This document shows, one piece after another, positions 25,153 through 38,100 of a stretch of 64,000 nucleotides of DNA. Position 1 is the stretch's first letter. Every line of letters begins with the position of its first letter. Position numbers and translations under genes: made by a program. The notes beneath the pieces were generated by a model. It was given only the letters and a program-made list of their open reading frames with translations, did no database searches and was not told the origin of the DNA. The DNA is from Lycocorax pyrrhopterus obiensis (Eukaryota; Chordata; Aves; Passeriformes; Paradisaeidae), in NCBI GenBank assembly GCA_014706295.1, contig JACSVZ010000001.1:45398383-45462382 (forward strand), in the 5' to 3' direction.

Positions 25153-28100
25153 AAAATACGACACAAGGTTTTAAGTTCATATTCAGCAAAATACTGAATC
25201 ACCCATTAAAAAATTAATCTAATTAGCTTTCAGAATCCGAATCTTAAAGTTTAGAACTCAAGTGACTAAATAGTAGCATATCAAGATTTGGATTTTTTAA
25301 TTTATAGGTCAACACATAGTTTAGTGGAAGGACTTGACAAAGTTGTTAAACTTACGAAAAAATATTCTTCCTAGGAGTAAGTTGTAAGCAAATCCAAGAA
25401 ATTAAAGGAAATAATTCAGCAAACAGTGAAAGAAAAAGATACAGAAAATATTGAGAGGGACAGTTAACTACTTTCCAATAATTTCTACAAAAGCTTTTAC
25501 AAATTTTTGGCAAGAATTTTAAGTAGGATTTGCAAGTAAAACATAATGCCATTACACCAAGATATCTATCATTTAGAATAAAAATATACTTACTTTCTAC
25601 CCAGCAGTCCAACTATGATCAAGTTATTCACCAATTACTAGTTACTAACTCTTTTTTATCATTATTATTTTATTATCCTAAAATTGTGTAAGCAGCAGTG
25701 TTTCACATTAAGCCTTTAAGAATTCTGTATTTTGAATAACACTGTTCAGAATACATAGGTCTGAACATGAGCAACTGGGATACTTTCACTGCTTTTGTCT
25801 TTAAATATTCACGACAAGAGAGAAAACCTGTGCACAAAGAAGAAAGAGAAGAAGAGGAAACATATTATATTTATTAGACTGTCTTGCTTCATTTCTTTCT
25901 CTTTTTAATGTGCTGTGGGATCTCTGGTTGCAATCTGATGCCTTGTCATATTTTATTAGTCCAGGGTTTCTAATTCTGTTTTCTCATCTTTAAAGCTGTC
26001 ATCAGGTGATATAATATTTATTTTTCAGAACTTCATTAGATTTTTCCAGGCTTGGGGAAGTGTCATTTTTATTTTTCAAAAACAGTGATCAAGAAAAATT
26101 ATCAACTAAAAAAATCACTTAATTTCCTACATAAAATTTTGTTTAATAGGACACACATACACTACATTTTTGAATCATTAATCTTGCTGCCATTTAAATT
26201 GAAGTAACATCATTAATGTCTCGGGTTGTTCTTCTGATAGCCAATCAAAGTTATGGTTGCACTTCTCGGGGTGAAACTTCTCCCTGATCCTGCTTTCCCT
26301 ATCCCTGATTTTTGCTAATGGGTGTCAAACAGCAATGATAAATGTAGTTTTTGCCGTCTGTTCAAATAAATATTTTATGCAATCTCCTTGGCCTTATTAA
26401 TTTTGATGTTATTCATTACAGCACTATTTTTTACCACCACTGTCCATTTAGTATAGTGCTTTTCACAATCTGCAGACATTCTATTCTGCATATAATTCTA
26501 GTTGTCTCTTCTGGTGTTTTTAAGAGCCACAGCTTTGGAAGAGTCTAATTAAAAGATGATTTTCATATCTCCAAATATGAATCCTACCAACATCAACCCT
26601 AAAATACATTCAGATCATATCTTTAGTCCTAAACCCTTGAGCTAGAGTACACCTGTGGAATAAATAAGTAATATGATAGTTTCGAAAATTACTATTAAAT
26701 AAGAAGTCTACATAAAACATTTAGCACATCTTAAAATCAAAGCACCAAATTGAGTACACTATTTGAAGTAAAAGGGTAAACGTTTTTTTCCCTGCTGCTG
26801 TTGTGAAGTCCTAAGCAATGACAGGAAAACAGATAAATATTAGTGGAAGCAGTTCCTCATAAATGTGAAATTACTATAATTTGAAACTGAACATTTAAGA
26901 ATTCAAGAAAGCTTATTCAGTCAATGAATAATTGAAGTGTTTATTACCTTAAAAGTGGAATAGATAGACTTTCCATATTGTTTCCAGACTTCCTGATATC
27001 ATTTTGGTTATAACCTTTAGAAAATGTCATTATTGATTCCCAAGAATGTCCACTTCAAGTTAACTATCTCTTTTATCATAACGAATAGTGCTTTAGAGAG
27101 TTATTGAAATAAACTGGTCATACCTTAAAATGAGCTGCTGAGGAAAGCGGTGTACTCCATGTTAGCAAAAGTGCCATTTGTGCTGACATTGTGTGGAACA
27201 TTCATCCAGCAGTGAAAGATCCTGCAGCTTGCTTAATTAAGTGGGGAACATTATGATCATTCTTAGTTCATGGTGCAGAACTGCAGAATTCTCATACAGC
27301 CAGCATGGTATGTCTCTCATTAAACGTCTACTGGAAGAGACATACTGAATTTTATGGTGGTTTCTGACTTATGAGAAGCATTTTTAAGTCTTCTTTAAGT
27401 ACGTGTACGAGAACATCCTGGTACTAAATACACCATTTAAAACTATTCATGAAGCCCTTCTTCATCATTATCAAATAAATCCAATATATTATAACAATTT
27501 GTCAGTGGACTGGAAGATTTAGAAAGTATGACTTGCATTGTGAGTTAAAATGTGTATGTTTGAATTTTTCATGATTTTTTTTCTTTTCTAAATTGCATTA
27601 CATGTATTATTTGCCCTGAGTTCTTCCAGCCCTGTGTATTATCCCTACAACTACTTGGCAATTAAATATTTTCAGTATTGTACAGACCTTTATATTTTTA
27701 TACATTTTTTAAGTTTCTAGTTGTGTATAAAGAAAAACAGCCTTTAGAAAACAAAGTTCCTTATGGCCACTAAATAATTTTATAACTTTTTAAAATATTA
27801 TTTGTGATCCATTCCTACCATTTCAGACATCCAGATGTGAGTGAACTGAAACACATATAGAGTATTGTTGCTACACGATTAAGTGAAATATCCAATGATT
27901 ATAGTAGCATGTTCAAAGAGACATCTTGCAAAAAATCCTACTCATCTCAATCCTGCAGCATCTATACCAACAATACATTATAAGTATTGGTTTCAGTGAG
28001 CAAAATCTCCTCTATTTATTTTTCAATTATTTTTACACATTCAAAACAACATAGTTAGTAGGACTAGAAAATGATTGTAAAAAAAAAGTTTTCCTATTAC

Positions 28101-29079
28101 AAATAAAAAAAGGTGTTTGTTCAGTGAAGTATCAATTACCTAAGTCCAAGTTCATCCAAGTACTTTTACATTCTGTACTGCAATTGTACCTGTCAGCTGG
28201 ACAATATTAGTCTTTTTGTTGGAAATATTTTCTTGGTAATATCTTCAGGGCATGAAATTTTCCTTGATTGTCTTTAATAAACAAAAGTCTGTTATACTCT
28301 ACTGCAAAATAATAATTACGAAATGAGTTATATGACCTTACAGCAGTATTTTTCACTGTGGCTCATTTCTTATTAAGCCATACCTAGGCAGTTGTCAATC
28401 CTTCACCCTTCTGCAGCTGATGTACTTAAAAGGAGAAAAGAATTTCTACTCTCTTATGTGTTTACAGTGCTTTACAAGTCTTATTTTAATACAGACAGTC
28501 TTCTGAAAACTTGAATAATATCCTTCTTGAAACAGACCTTTTCCATTTCTATTACAGAAGGATACATTTCAACTGACAAATTAAACGGCACTGAGACCTA
28601 TCATTGTGGGACAGCCTGAATTAATCCTGTTAAACACATTTCAAAATAGGTGAATTTGCACAAATGCCTGTTGGGATAATGTTGCTTACTCTAAGCCAAC
28701 TCTAAACTCATGGAAAATATTGCCTGGGAGAATTGGACTAAGCAAAATCTCTGACAAACACTCTCCTAACCTTTGAAGTGTGTCTATGCTTAAGTTCCTG
28801 TACCGGGCAACATTCTCTGTCAATGTTTATCTGTGGTATCTGATGGTATAGTGAACAGGTTGGCATTTTAAACACACAGTTAAAGTGAGACATAGAACTT
28901 TGAAGATTTAGTCTCTTTTGTCAGTTGGTTTTAAGAAGACAGCAGATTTTCTCTTAGAAGCCAAAATAGTTTTTGCAGTATAGTCAAAAGCTCATGGATT
29001 TTTTTTCCAGAGGCTGCATAACAAAAAGCAAAAAAAGAAAAGCAAACTTATCACAAAAAAAAACCAGTTTGTATTTCCT

Positions 29080-29790
29080 GGATGAAAATAGCTGAACAGA
29101 AGCATCAGGGGCTTGGAGAGGAAAGGAAGAAGTTCCAGTGAAACGCAAGACAGGCTCCCTGTAGGAGATTACTTAGAAGAGGAGGCAGCATGAGTTTATA
29201 AAGACACTTGTGTTTTTTAAGGGGGGATATCTAAATGGTAACACAATGAGGTTGAGTACCCATTTGGGGGATATTCCATGTTGTCTGGCTCAAATCAGAT
29301 TCTGCTTACAGTTGTGTCTCATTAAGCATACTGATTAATGGGTGTGCTGGTGGGAAGCACCAGTAAAACTTGCAGTTGTTGTGTTTGGGCATTTCAAAAG
29401 GTTGACAGAGGTACGACTGTACTGTGCTTCATTCTAACCTGTTTTAATCTGGAATGTTACTTGCCCATCCCACTGCCTACTGATGAAAAGGATCTTCCAG
29501 TCTGATACTTCACAGCAGGACGTTTGCTCGGAAACATGGTCATGGCTTTAAGGATGATCAGCACTGTGGTCTGGTAATGGTATACACTACACATACAGGT
29601 GGGGGAGCTGTCAAGTACTGTCTAATGCAGTTTACATAGAATAGCACAAAACACTAGGTCTTGAGATACACAGGGTTTTGTAGAGATGGGACAGAGGATA
29701 CATTTGGCCCTAAAGCACAAAATAATTTTCAGTATTCTGCTCGGGCCAGAGGGCAGGAGTCAGTGTACTAGACAGCCAACACCTACAAAC
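29080..29790. other. Less AT-rich unidentified block
   Basis: This block of about 700 bases is visibly richer in G and C than the surrounding DNA. It includes a small perfect hairpin CTGGTG-GGAAG-CACCAG near 29350. No open frame of note and no CR1 or LTR motif was recognised. It could be an old unrecognised repeat, a non-coding transcript exon or conserved DNA; I cannot choose between these. Confidence 0.4.
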
Positions 29791-30295
29791 AAAATGTCAG
29801 ATAAAAACGTAATTTTTCACAAAATAGGATTTCAGAAAAAAAAAGTATGAAAAATAGCTTAATTAAAAATAGTTCTCTAAATGCAAATAAACCCTAATCT
29901 TAAATATTTTACTTCTATTTTTAACAAAGCACAGTTATTTAAAACCTCTAAAAGAATAGGCTGTCACTTTGGTAATGCAGAGGTTCTATTTTCTTGTACC
30001 ACTTAATTAAAATGTACCTACAAATGTAAAATGAAACCCAGAGGATATTAAAATACTGCAAATAAACCTGCACTAAGGTACTTAGTATCTGATTTTGTTA
30101 GCACAAATGACACTAGTGCAAAGGAAGTATAATATATAATGGCAATAACAAAATTAGATATTTAAAAGAAATGTAATATTTATAGCCATTAACAGTAAGT
30201 ACTTTTTCACATTGAGAACTTTGAATGCTCAGCTATTTACTTATCCTATTGATCCAAATAGTGATGACTTTCAGTTGTCTTGTTCCAGAAAGCAA

Positions 30296-30355
30296 TGTGA
30301 GAGATCTGAGTGTCCAAATGCCTATGGGCAATATGAGATTGCCTCAGATCTCACA
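30296..30355. repeat. Nested imperfect inverted repeat
   Basis: The outer arms are TGTGAG(AG)ATCTGAG at 30296-30310 and CTCAGATCTCACA at 30343-30355, which pair over 13 bp with a two-base bulge. Just inside the right arm, GGCAAT (30327-30332) and ATTGCC (30338-30343) pair as a perfect 6-bp inner stem. The whole could fold into a compact cruciform or RNA hairpin of about 60 nt. The loop and pairing are not those of a typical microRNA precursor. Confidence 0.8.
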
Positions 30356-31737
30356 TTTATAAACTTCCCATATACGAAATTGATTCCTCATCCATGTCTT
30401 GCACCTCAAAACTTATTTTTCTCTTCTTTTTGCCATGTTAATATTAAAAAAGTTGTCTTAGAATGGTTGAAAAAATATATCATTATCACTCTGAAATTAA
30501 ATAGATACACAGTCACCAGGGTTTTTTATCTCAGTGTTCATTCACTTTAGGTTTTTACTTAAAATAAAACAGAAACTAGAATTTTTCTTCTCCATTTCAT
30601 TCAATTTGTCTTTCTGTAATATAATTGTTACAGATGAAGACAACAGAAAGTATGACATAATATTGAACAACAATGTAATGTGTTGTATAAATTTATAAAG
30701 AAGCAGACATTTCACCTGCTCAATTAAAAATATTGTAGAGTCTTTTTAAATTATAAAATTATTTTGCCTAAAATCCACCGTTATATATCTAAACAGCCTC
30801 AGTAGTGTCTTTCCTTCTCTGGCAGGACTATTGTGTGGCATTGTGAACTGGTTTTTTATCTCTGGAAATACATGTATTCTACTCACGAAAAGCTGAACCA
30901 AACTAAAATCAGTAAAACATATTTCAATCAGTAAAAGCAGATAATTTCAATTTTTACTGAAATGTAAATATCTCTTCTTTTAAGGTGGAAGCTTTGGATG
31001 CCTTCTATGTTCAAGCTTTTTCTGTCGTATTGACCTCCATCCTTCAGGTGCAGAAATGTCCTGTGATGAGAACAGTGATGTACTTGGAATGATATTGTAG
31101 GAAGGAGTCAGTAGGACAGAACAAAATGCTGATCTATTGTGTAGTTAACTACTGCCTGTTAGCTTTCACACATTCACTTCGGGGTCCCACAATAAGGTAA
31201 ATTAAAAAAACTTACTATTCTTTTTTTTTTTCGTTGGTTGTTGCTTGTTTTTTTTCTATAAATCTTTGAGTGAAAATATTGTTTACTGAGGGAAATTATT
31301 TCATCTCCCAAGAATTATCTATTTGTCAATCTTTTCTAGGTTCTTCATCTTCTCTAATGTCTTGATTACTTTGCCTGCTGTAAATATTAAGAATTTAAAA
31401 AAAATTAGTAAAATAAATTTAAATAAATATTTTTATTTGATTACAAAAATATTTAGATTGGATTAACAAGATTCTTCATAAGGACAGTCATGTCAAATGA
31501 CATTTTCAATGGAATGTTCCACTTTAATAGCTTTGAAGCCTTTGATTTTGTTTTCATTACATTAATAGTTATGGTATTTGATAACAATATTCTGTAAGAA
31601 AGGCTGTTAGTGGAAAAAATATATTTTGATGCCTTTTAAACACTTTATTTAATTGGAAATTAAGAATTTTCAAATATCTCCCTCCGGAAGAAGACAAAAT
31701 CAGTTTGTTTGTTAGATGAGCATTTTGGATAGAATAA

Positions 31738-31782
31738 TTCTAGTAACACTTAAAATAAAATTCTAATAACACTTAAAATAAG
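31738..31782. repeat. Tandem duplication, 23-bp period, two copies
   Basis: TTCTAGTAACACTTAAAATAA is followed by TTCTAATAACACTTAAAATAA after a 23-base period, differing at one position. A recent local slippage duplication is the simplest explanation. Confidence 0.85.
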
Positions 31783-32194
31783 ACATAATGTATTCTTAAA
31801 AGGTCAGCAAGACACTGTCTTCCCTAAAGGTTGCTATTCTATGCTTAAACTAATTTTTGTGTTTGACCTGCACTGTTAAAATCTGCACTGAGAGGTATTC
31901 TTTAGCCTCTTTACATAATATCTTTCCATTATGCACTACCTCTATGTTTGGAAAGTATTTTCAACAGGATGATTGTATATAGTTTGTAGATAATCTGATT
32001 TAAAGGAGCTTGTATTTCTATTGTCTAAAATTTGTTACCTACCTTGGTGATCTACAATAATCACCCTCTGTTTTTGAGTATTACCACTTGCTTCTACTGC
32101 AACTTTTTCTTTTCTGGTAATACCTTTACCCTGGGACAAAATTTACACACCTTCACTGGCTTTTATTTGGCAGTTCACAGTTACCAAGTGCTGG

Positions 32195-32262
32195 GGGAAA
32201 AAAAAACCAACCAAAAACGAAGAAGCAAACAAAACCCAAACCAAAACCCCACAACCCATAAA
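32195..32262. repeat. A/C-rich low-complexity tract
   Basis: AAAACCAACC/AAACAAAACCC-type irregular repeats. Similar A/C- or T/G-rich patches occur near 8697, 12640, 32988, 52231 and 60750. A frame of 99 codons (32032-32331) runs through it and is not supported as a gene. Confidence 0.7.
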
Positions 32263-34939
32263 AATGTGTCTCTGAAGTTTTCAGTTAGCACATATTTGAA
32301 AATTAAAGCAATATATGGAGGCAATATGTGAATACGCAGCAGACCGTGCAAAATGTCACTTTACTGCCCACAAAGAAAGACCAGCAAAAAGAAAAAAAAA
32401 TCTTGCTAATTGTCTTTCTGTCTTATATTTTCCTATTCAACACAAATTTCAGGATCACAGCAGCTTGCATTTTCTTTGCCTTAGTAGACTGAAGACCAGG
32501 AAAAACATAATTAAAAGGGGATGGGCAGTATCAGTTCCTGCGTTAAAATCAATGGCATTTATCATTTAGATTTAGGTGACTAACAAGACCTGCAAAGGTT
32601 TTGCCATTCCCCTGAGAACAAACTATCTGAGCAGTGAATTTTCTTCTCTTTAGATGGTTTGAAGTAAAAATTCTCTGTCTGAGTTACAAGCCTTGGTGTT
32701 CTGTACTGTGAAGAGAGTAAGACTCCTGCAGAGGACAGTTCAAGTAAATTATGTTAGTTGGTTACATCACAGTAAGACAGAAGCAAAACAAGCTAACAAT
32801 GCTTATTATTTACATTGGCAATGTGGCTCTCATGCTACCGAGATCGGGTACTCAGAAAGACAGAAGTGGGCCTGATATCCATGGAATTATATCAACTGAT
32901 AATATATCTCCAGTGTAAATCACATTTTTTCAGTCTCCCATTGTGAATTCTAGAACAGAACACAGACAGTTACTTTTGTAAATATTAAAAAAACCCAAAA
33001 CCAAATAAACAAACAAAAATACCCCCAGCAATCTTTATTTCCAATAAAGTTTCCATAATTTTGGAGCACCTGCTTCAATATCAGGATGCTTATACTTCCA
33101 GAAATCTCATTTAGATCCGTCATTTGTATTGAAAGTATACCGAAAGGTGATATGCTGTTAATATATTTATCTGAGAAGGAAGGAAAAAAAAGAGAAATTT
33201 ATGTAGATGTTTTTTGTTCTTACGGGGAATCTTACAAGGATAACATTAGTGTATTTACTCACGTATTCTGAAAAGACATTTTCTCTTTTTCACTGATACC
33301 TGTAATCTTTAATGTCTTTAAAAAACACTTCAAGTTCAAACCAGAAAACATGACTATATATTATAGTAATATCTATAGCTGCTCTTGACATTAGTTTACT
33401 TTTGGTAGAAGAAAAAAACATGAGGAGAATGGGTGGCAAACAGACATTGATTTCTGTATTGAAAGTAAGATATATAGGAATAGAAAAGAACTCAAAAAAG
33501 CTTTATGAAAAAATAGGTTAAACTGGAACATGTAGATTAAATACATGGTCTGCTATAAAGTGTTGTGAGAATGCACAAGTTGTTTTGATGGGTAAGAAAA
33601 TTTTGGAAAGGTTCTGATAGATGTAGTTACTGACCTCTGCTGAACTGCAGACTAGAAAAGGAGAAAAACCGTAGACATGAACAGAACTAGAAATTAGCCT
33701 GCTGCTTCCATTAGGTTATTTCTGAATACTCCAGTTGCAAAAGAAGTAGTTGGATTCCAACAATTTTCTCCAAGGAAAGTGAGCTAGTCAAGCACCAAAA
33801 GAAAGTCAAGAGGAAGATAGCTGTGTGATGTTGATCTGCGACTGGTTTCTCTTCCACTACAAACTATTTTACAAAGGGTTTTTTCAGAAACTGAGATTAC
33901 CTGTGGAAAGCAGGGGAAGAACATTCATTATGTTGCATGCAAATCCATTCTAGCTTTGCTATTTAAACCCCAGTACTTTGTGAACTAAAAGCACCTTAAT
34001 CTGCACAAAGTTTTATAACATTATATGTATAATACATATAAATTTATATGCCATATTTTACAGTGTTTTAGCCTAAGAGGGAAGTAATTTAATTAGTTTC
34101 ATAAGATATGGACATTTGATTTGGGTTTGCAGAATGGTGTCTAATCTTTAAGAGAAATTAAAACAGGAAAAAAGAAGTCTTACCATCACCCACCAGTATA
34201 GGGGACATCTCAAAACTTTAGCAGAAGGAAATGCTCTCTGTTCTGTTTTTACCTCTATTATGAATTAATTGATTTGTTTTGATAAAAAAATGTAGCATGA
34301 ACAACTTAATGAGCTATTTTCCAGAAGCAAAAGGCTAAAAATTTATTACACACAAGTAATGGCAGTTCCAGCTTTATATGATATAGAAGAAATCAGTCTG
34401 GGGCAAATCTCTAGTGGGTTAGTTTCAAAATAGTCATCTAGTTTTAGCCTATTTTAGCTATGGCATATACAAACGCACTGTATGAATAAGCAGTGTTCAT
34501 GTATACCACATCAAACAACCCAGAGGCTAAGAAGACAAAATTGGTGTTTGATGTTTACACATAGAATCAAATGAGAAATGTACTTGCTGTACTAATGGGT
34601 TTAAACTAAGCTTCCCTATTAATAAGTCATACTCTCTCACATAGCCTGGGGAGACACTAAACTGCAGTATAAATAATATTTGCTTTATAAATGTAATCAC
34701 TGATGAATAACGGAAGTATAGAAGATTAAATGTTATGAAACAATATACTGTGTTTCTTAAAACCAAGAAGATCTCTGGCTTACCTAAAGGACCCAAAATT
34801 TAAATTGATTTAGTGAGTCTTGGAAGCTAAGGCAATTGTTCATTTTATTGAATAGTTGCAAGATTTCATAGACTCTGTGTATGGCATGTATGTGTAAAAG
34901 AACAACAATCATGAAACTCTGCAAAACTGCTGTGGACCA

Positions 34940-35162
34940 CTTCTTTACTGTGCGGGTGACTGAGCACTGGAACAGATTTCCCAGAGAGGTTGTGAGGTCT
35001 CCCTCACTGGAGGTATTAAAAATCCATCTGAACACAGTCCTGTGCAAATGTGCTGTAGGATGACCCTTCTTGATCAGGGACATTGCACCAGATGACCCAC
35101 TGCGGTGCCTTCCAACCCGACCCATCCTGTGATTTTGTGAGTCTGTGAATTCTGTGAATCTA
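34940..35162 (+). mobile_element. CR1 LINE, 5'-truncated 3' end
   Basis: Plus-strand CR1 terminal region. GTGACTGAGCACTGGAACAG and CCCAGAGAGGTTGTGAGGTC are followed by CTCACTGGAGGT. A TGCCTTCCAACCCGACCCAT block comes next, and the copy ends in degenerate TTCTGTGA octamers at about 35127-35160. This is a different CR1 subfamily variant from the copy at 16 kb, whose block reads GTTGTGGATGC. The minus-strand frame at 34784-35125 is its antisense shadow. Confidence 0.92.
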
Positions 35163-38100
35163 TTATGTCGTTTCTCCCATTTTTTGCATATATCATATAT
35201 ATCAGTTTTTTCAATAGACAGATATCTTTTTGGACCTTTCTACACTACTGGCTAAGTCTCTGGAAAAACTAGAAGCTGTTTTCCCACCAGGCCTATGGGA
35301 ACATGCACATAATTTTATTGTTTTTTGTCATTTAAACACATAAGCACTATTAACATTCTAAAAAACAAAAACCAAGATTCAAGGGCCTATGTAACTCTGT
35401 GATCCTATAAAGTTATCTAGCAGTAGTATAGTGTTTATGATAATTACCTAGTAAATAAAAAATTAGTCAGACAGAAAGAATTAACTATACAGGAAATTTT
35501 AATTATGATACTTATTATATTTTTGAAAGTTGCATTCCTAGTATTTTTTCTGAGATATGTAGATACGAATAATGTATCTGGAAAAGGTAGGAAGAGGTCA
35601 AATCAAGAGACAGACAGGGGACTTCTTTGGTGTGCCATGATTTCCTCCAAAAGCTGTAGGCTTTCCCAAACTGAAAAAAAGGCTGCCAGACTTTATGATT
35701 TGATACTTCAAAAGGTAGTGGAGTACATTCAGTGCAAATAAGAAGTCTGCCAGAGAATTTGCAGGATGGAATATCTTCCATTAGTTAAGTATACAGTCAT
35801 TCATAAGCTACTAGATATTTAGCTGGACATGAAATAATTTCTGAATGCACTTACTTAATTAAATTTTGTTCAGTGTTACTCCCCCCATAAAATCACTGAT
35901 TTTGGTTCAGATAAGGTTTGGGCTGATTTAACATTATAAGAAGCATCTAAAAGACATTCTTTCTGATATAAGAAGTACAGTGTACACCGTATTTGTAAGA
36001 GACTGCCAAATTTTAAACTGAAACATAGCAAAAATAAAAATAATAATTTTAAAAAAGGAATAATAGATTTCTAGAACTGTGCCAGCCTTAGTTTTAGCAG
36101 TAGTGTCTAGGCATGAGAGATTGTCAGTGTCAATAAAACCAGATTGAAAAGTGAATCAATAAAGCTTATGCTTAGCCTCAAGCATTTGTTTAAAATATTC
36201 TAAGGGGAAAGCAAAACTGAATAGATTTGATCTATAGTGAATTTACAGATAAATTTTATAAGGAAACCATAGATTCCCTTAAATACCTACATATATCTCA
36301 ACTGACTAAGGATATGTACTAGAACATAATTGTCATCCTCCTGGGTAATTTTTTTTCCAGTTCTCTCCATGAATGATAAATAGGCATCTTTAGATAAATC
36401 AGGTATTTACTGCTTAAATGGTATTCTTCCTGAGGGAAAGGAGATACCACACTTGTAGTTACAACTAAGAATATATATGTATTCCCTCACAGAGAAATTA
36501 ACTAAACAAGAGAAACTTAAAAAAAGTTGACAAATTAAGCAATTTGATGTTGAAGAGATAGCTGTGTTAGCTACAACATTTCAAGCTTCCTTCCATGATT
36601 TTCTAAATATTGTTCCAGTAAAACTCTGGGAAGACCAACTGAAAAAACAAGACACATGTCTGAGTTACTCCAGGTTTTGTTCAAAAGACAAAAGAGCATG
36701 CAAAGTCTTCTATTTTAAATGAAAATATTAGATATTTTTCACAGCTAGAACATCAGCCTGGTATGTTCACTTACTCACCCTCTCCTATTAACTGTCTTTT
36801 ATGCTTTTGAAGGCAAAAATAAGCAGATAAAACTTTTTTCCCACAGGAATCCTTGCAAGAACAAACTAACAAAGTTAGCTGGAATTGCAGATGCCTGTTA
36901 CAATAAGTTAACATGTGTATAGAAATGTTAATAACTGTTGGATTTTCCTTTGATTTGCACGTATATGCATGGACTTATGTGCTCATATTAAGACCTTTCT
37001 GTGTGCCAGAAAGCCTTTGATGTCATCAGCAGTTATGGGAAGACTTTCCTGCTACCCTGGCTTGTGCAATACAAACTCTCCAAGGGAATGTAGAGGTTTT
37101 GTTTTAGAGCACTGAGAGTGTGCTACAGTTAAGGTAGGTGACTGCTTAAGGTGAATCAAAGACTGCTTTACAATTTTGGCATACTCTTACAAAGAATAGA
37201 ACGTCATGTAACTGTCAGGGTTGCTGAATCACCAAAAAGAAACAAAAAAAAAATCAAACTAGATTAAACTAATTTGCAGATACTTTCTTAATAACACTCA
37301 AAATAGTAAACACCTATATAAATACTTGTAAGAGAGAAGTGGTACAGAAATGAAAGAAAATCTCCTTATTATACTTACAGGAAGTCCTTAGCAGATATCT
37401 CCCAGTCTTTCTCATTTTAATGACTTCCTGTGTTCTTTTTCATGAGAAAGCAGTTGGGGTTTCCATTTACATGTTCCAGTTTGAACTGTTTTTAATGTTC
37501 ATCAATAGAATCACTCATTGAATACAGACATTCTTGAAGAGCTGATGTCATCAGTGAGAATCACTTCTGAGAGTGCACATTCAAGTAGAATTGAATCTTA
37601 AAACATATCCTTTCTCCTATTATTTTTGGAAGAGTTTGCAAATTCCCTACAGCCGATATCCCCTTTGAGTGCTTCTAGTAGGCCATGAAAATGTAGCCTT
37701 TCATCTAAAATTTCCTCCATTCTTCTTGTGCTACTTTCTCAGACAAAGTAGATGTTGGCTCACATTATTTTTTGTTAGAACCCGAAGTGCAGCCACTGGC
37801 ACGTGAGTAAGTAACAAGTAAACCTGCATTTCAGTGCGGTGTAAACCATTTTTTTTCCTTTTGGTGAATGCTTGTTGTGTTTCAGTATTAAATGTGTCTT
37901 GCACCAAACTGTACATTAAACTGTAGAAAAAACAAAAAACATAAATGTAACTCATTCATAACTAGCTTCTGAGTAAGTATGTTTATACTACTCAGTAAAA
38001 TCAGTACAGAGATTACTCTTTGGCCATAAATTAAATGGCACATTCTAGACACATTTACAGTATAAAAGCTTGGCCATGGGTCGTTCCTGTGGCTCCTTTG

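Larger units (their letters stand above)
22411..29079. other. AT-rich non-coding DNA with simple repeats and short inverted repeats
   Basis: No gene or interspersed repeat was recognised; frames are at most about 86 codons. It contains a 22-T tract (24178-24199), perfect hairpins at 24263-24285 and 25130-25152, and a TG array at 24788-24804. Blocks at about 26165-26345 and 27128-27345 have the texture of conserved non-coding DNA (see findings). Confidence 0.55.
29791..34939. other. AT-rich non-coding DNA
   Basis: No gene or interspersed repeat was recognised. It holds the nested inverted repeat at 30296-30355 inside a frame of 112 codons (30212-30550, opening on TTG, with no family resemblance). 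It also holds a 23-bp-period tandem duplication (31738-31782), A/C-rich low-complexity patches and frames of about 60-99 codons in 32.0-32.9 kb that run through low-complexity sequence. Confidence 0.55.

Noticed and set aside
30296..30355. MicroRNA precursor
   Set aside because: The stem is too short and bulged, with the inner stem beside one arm; no 22-nt duplex of normal geometry can be drawn.
34784..35125. Minus-strand frame of 113 codons as a gene
   Set aside because: It is largely antisense to a plus-strand CR1 3' end.
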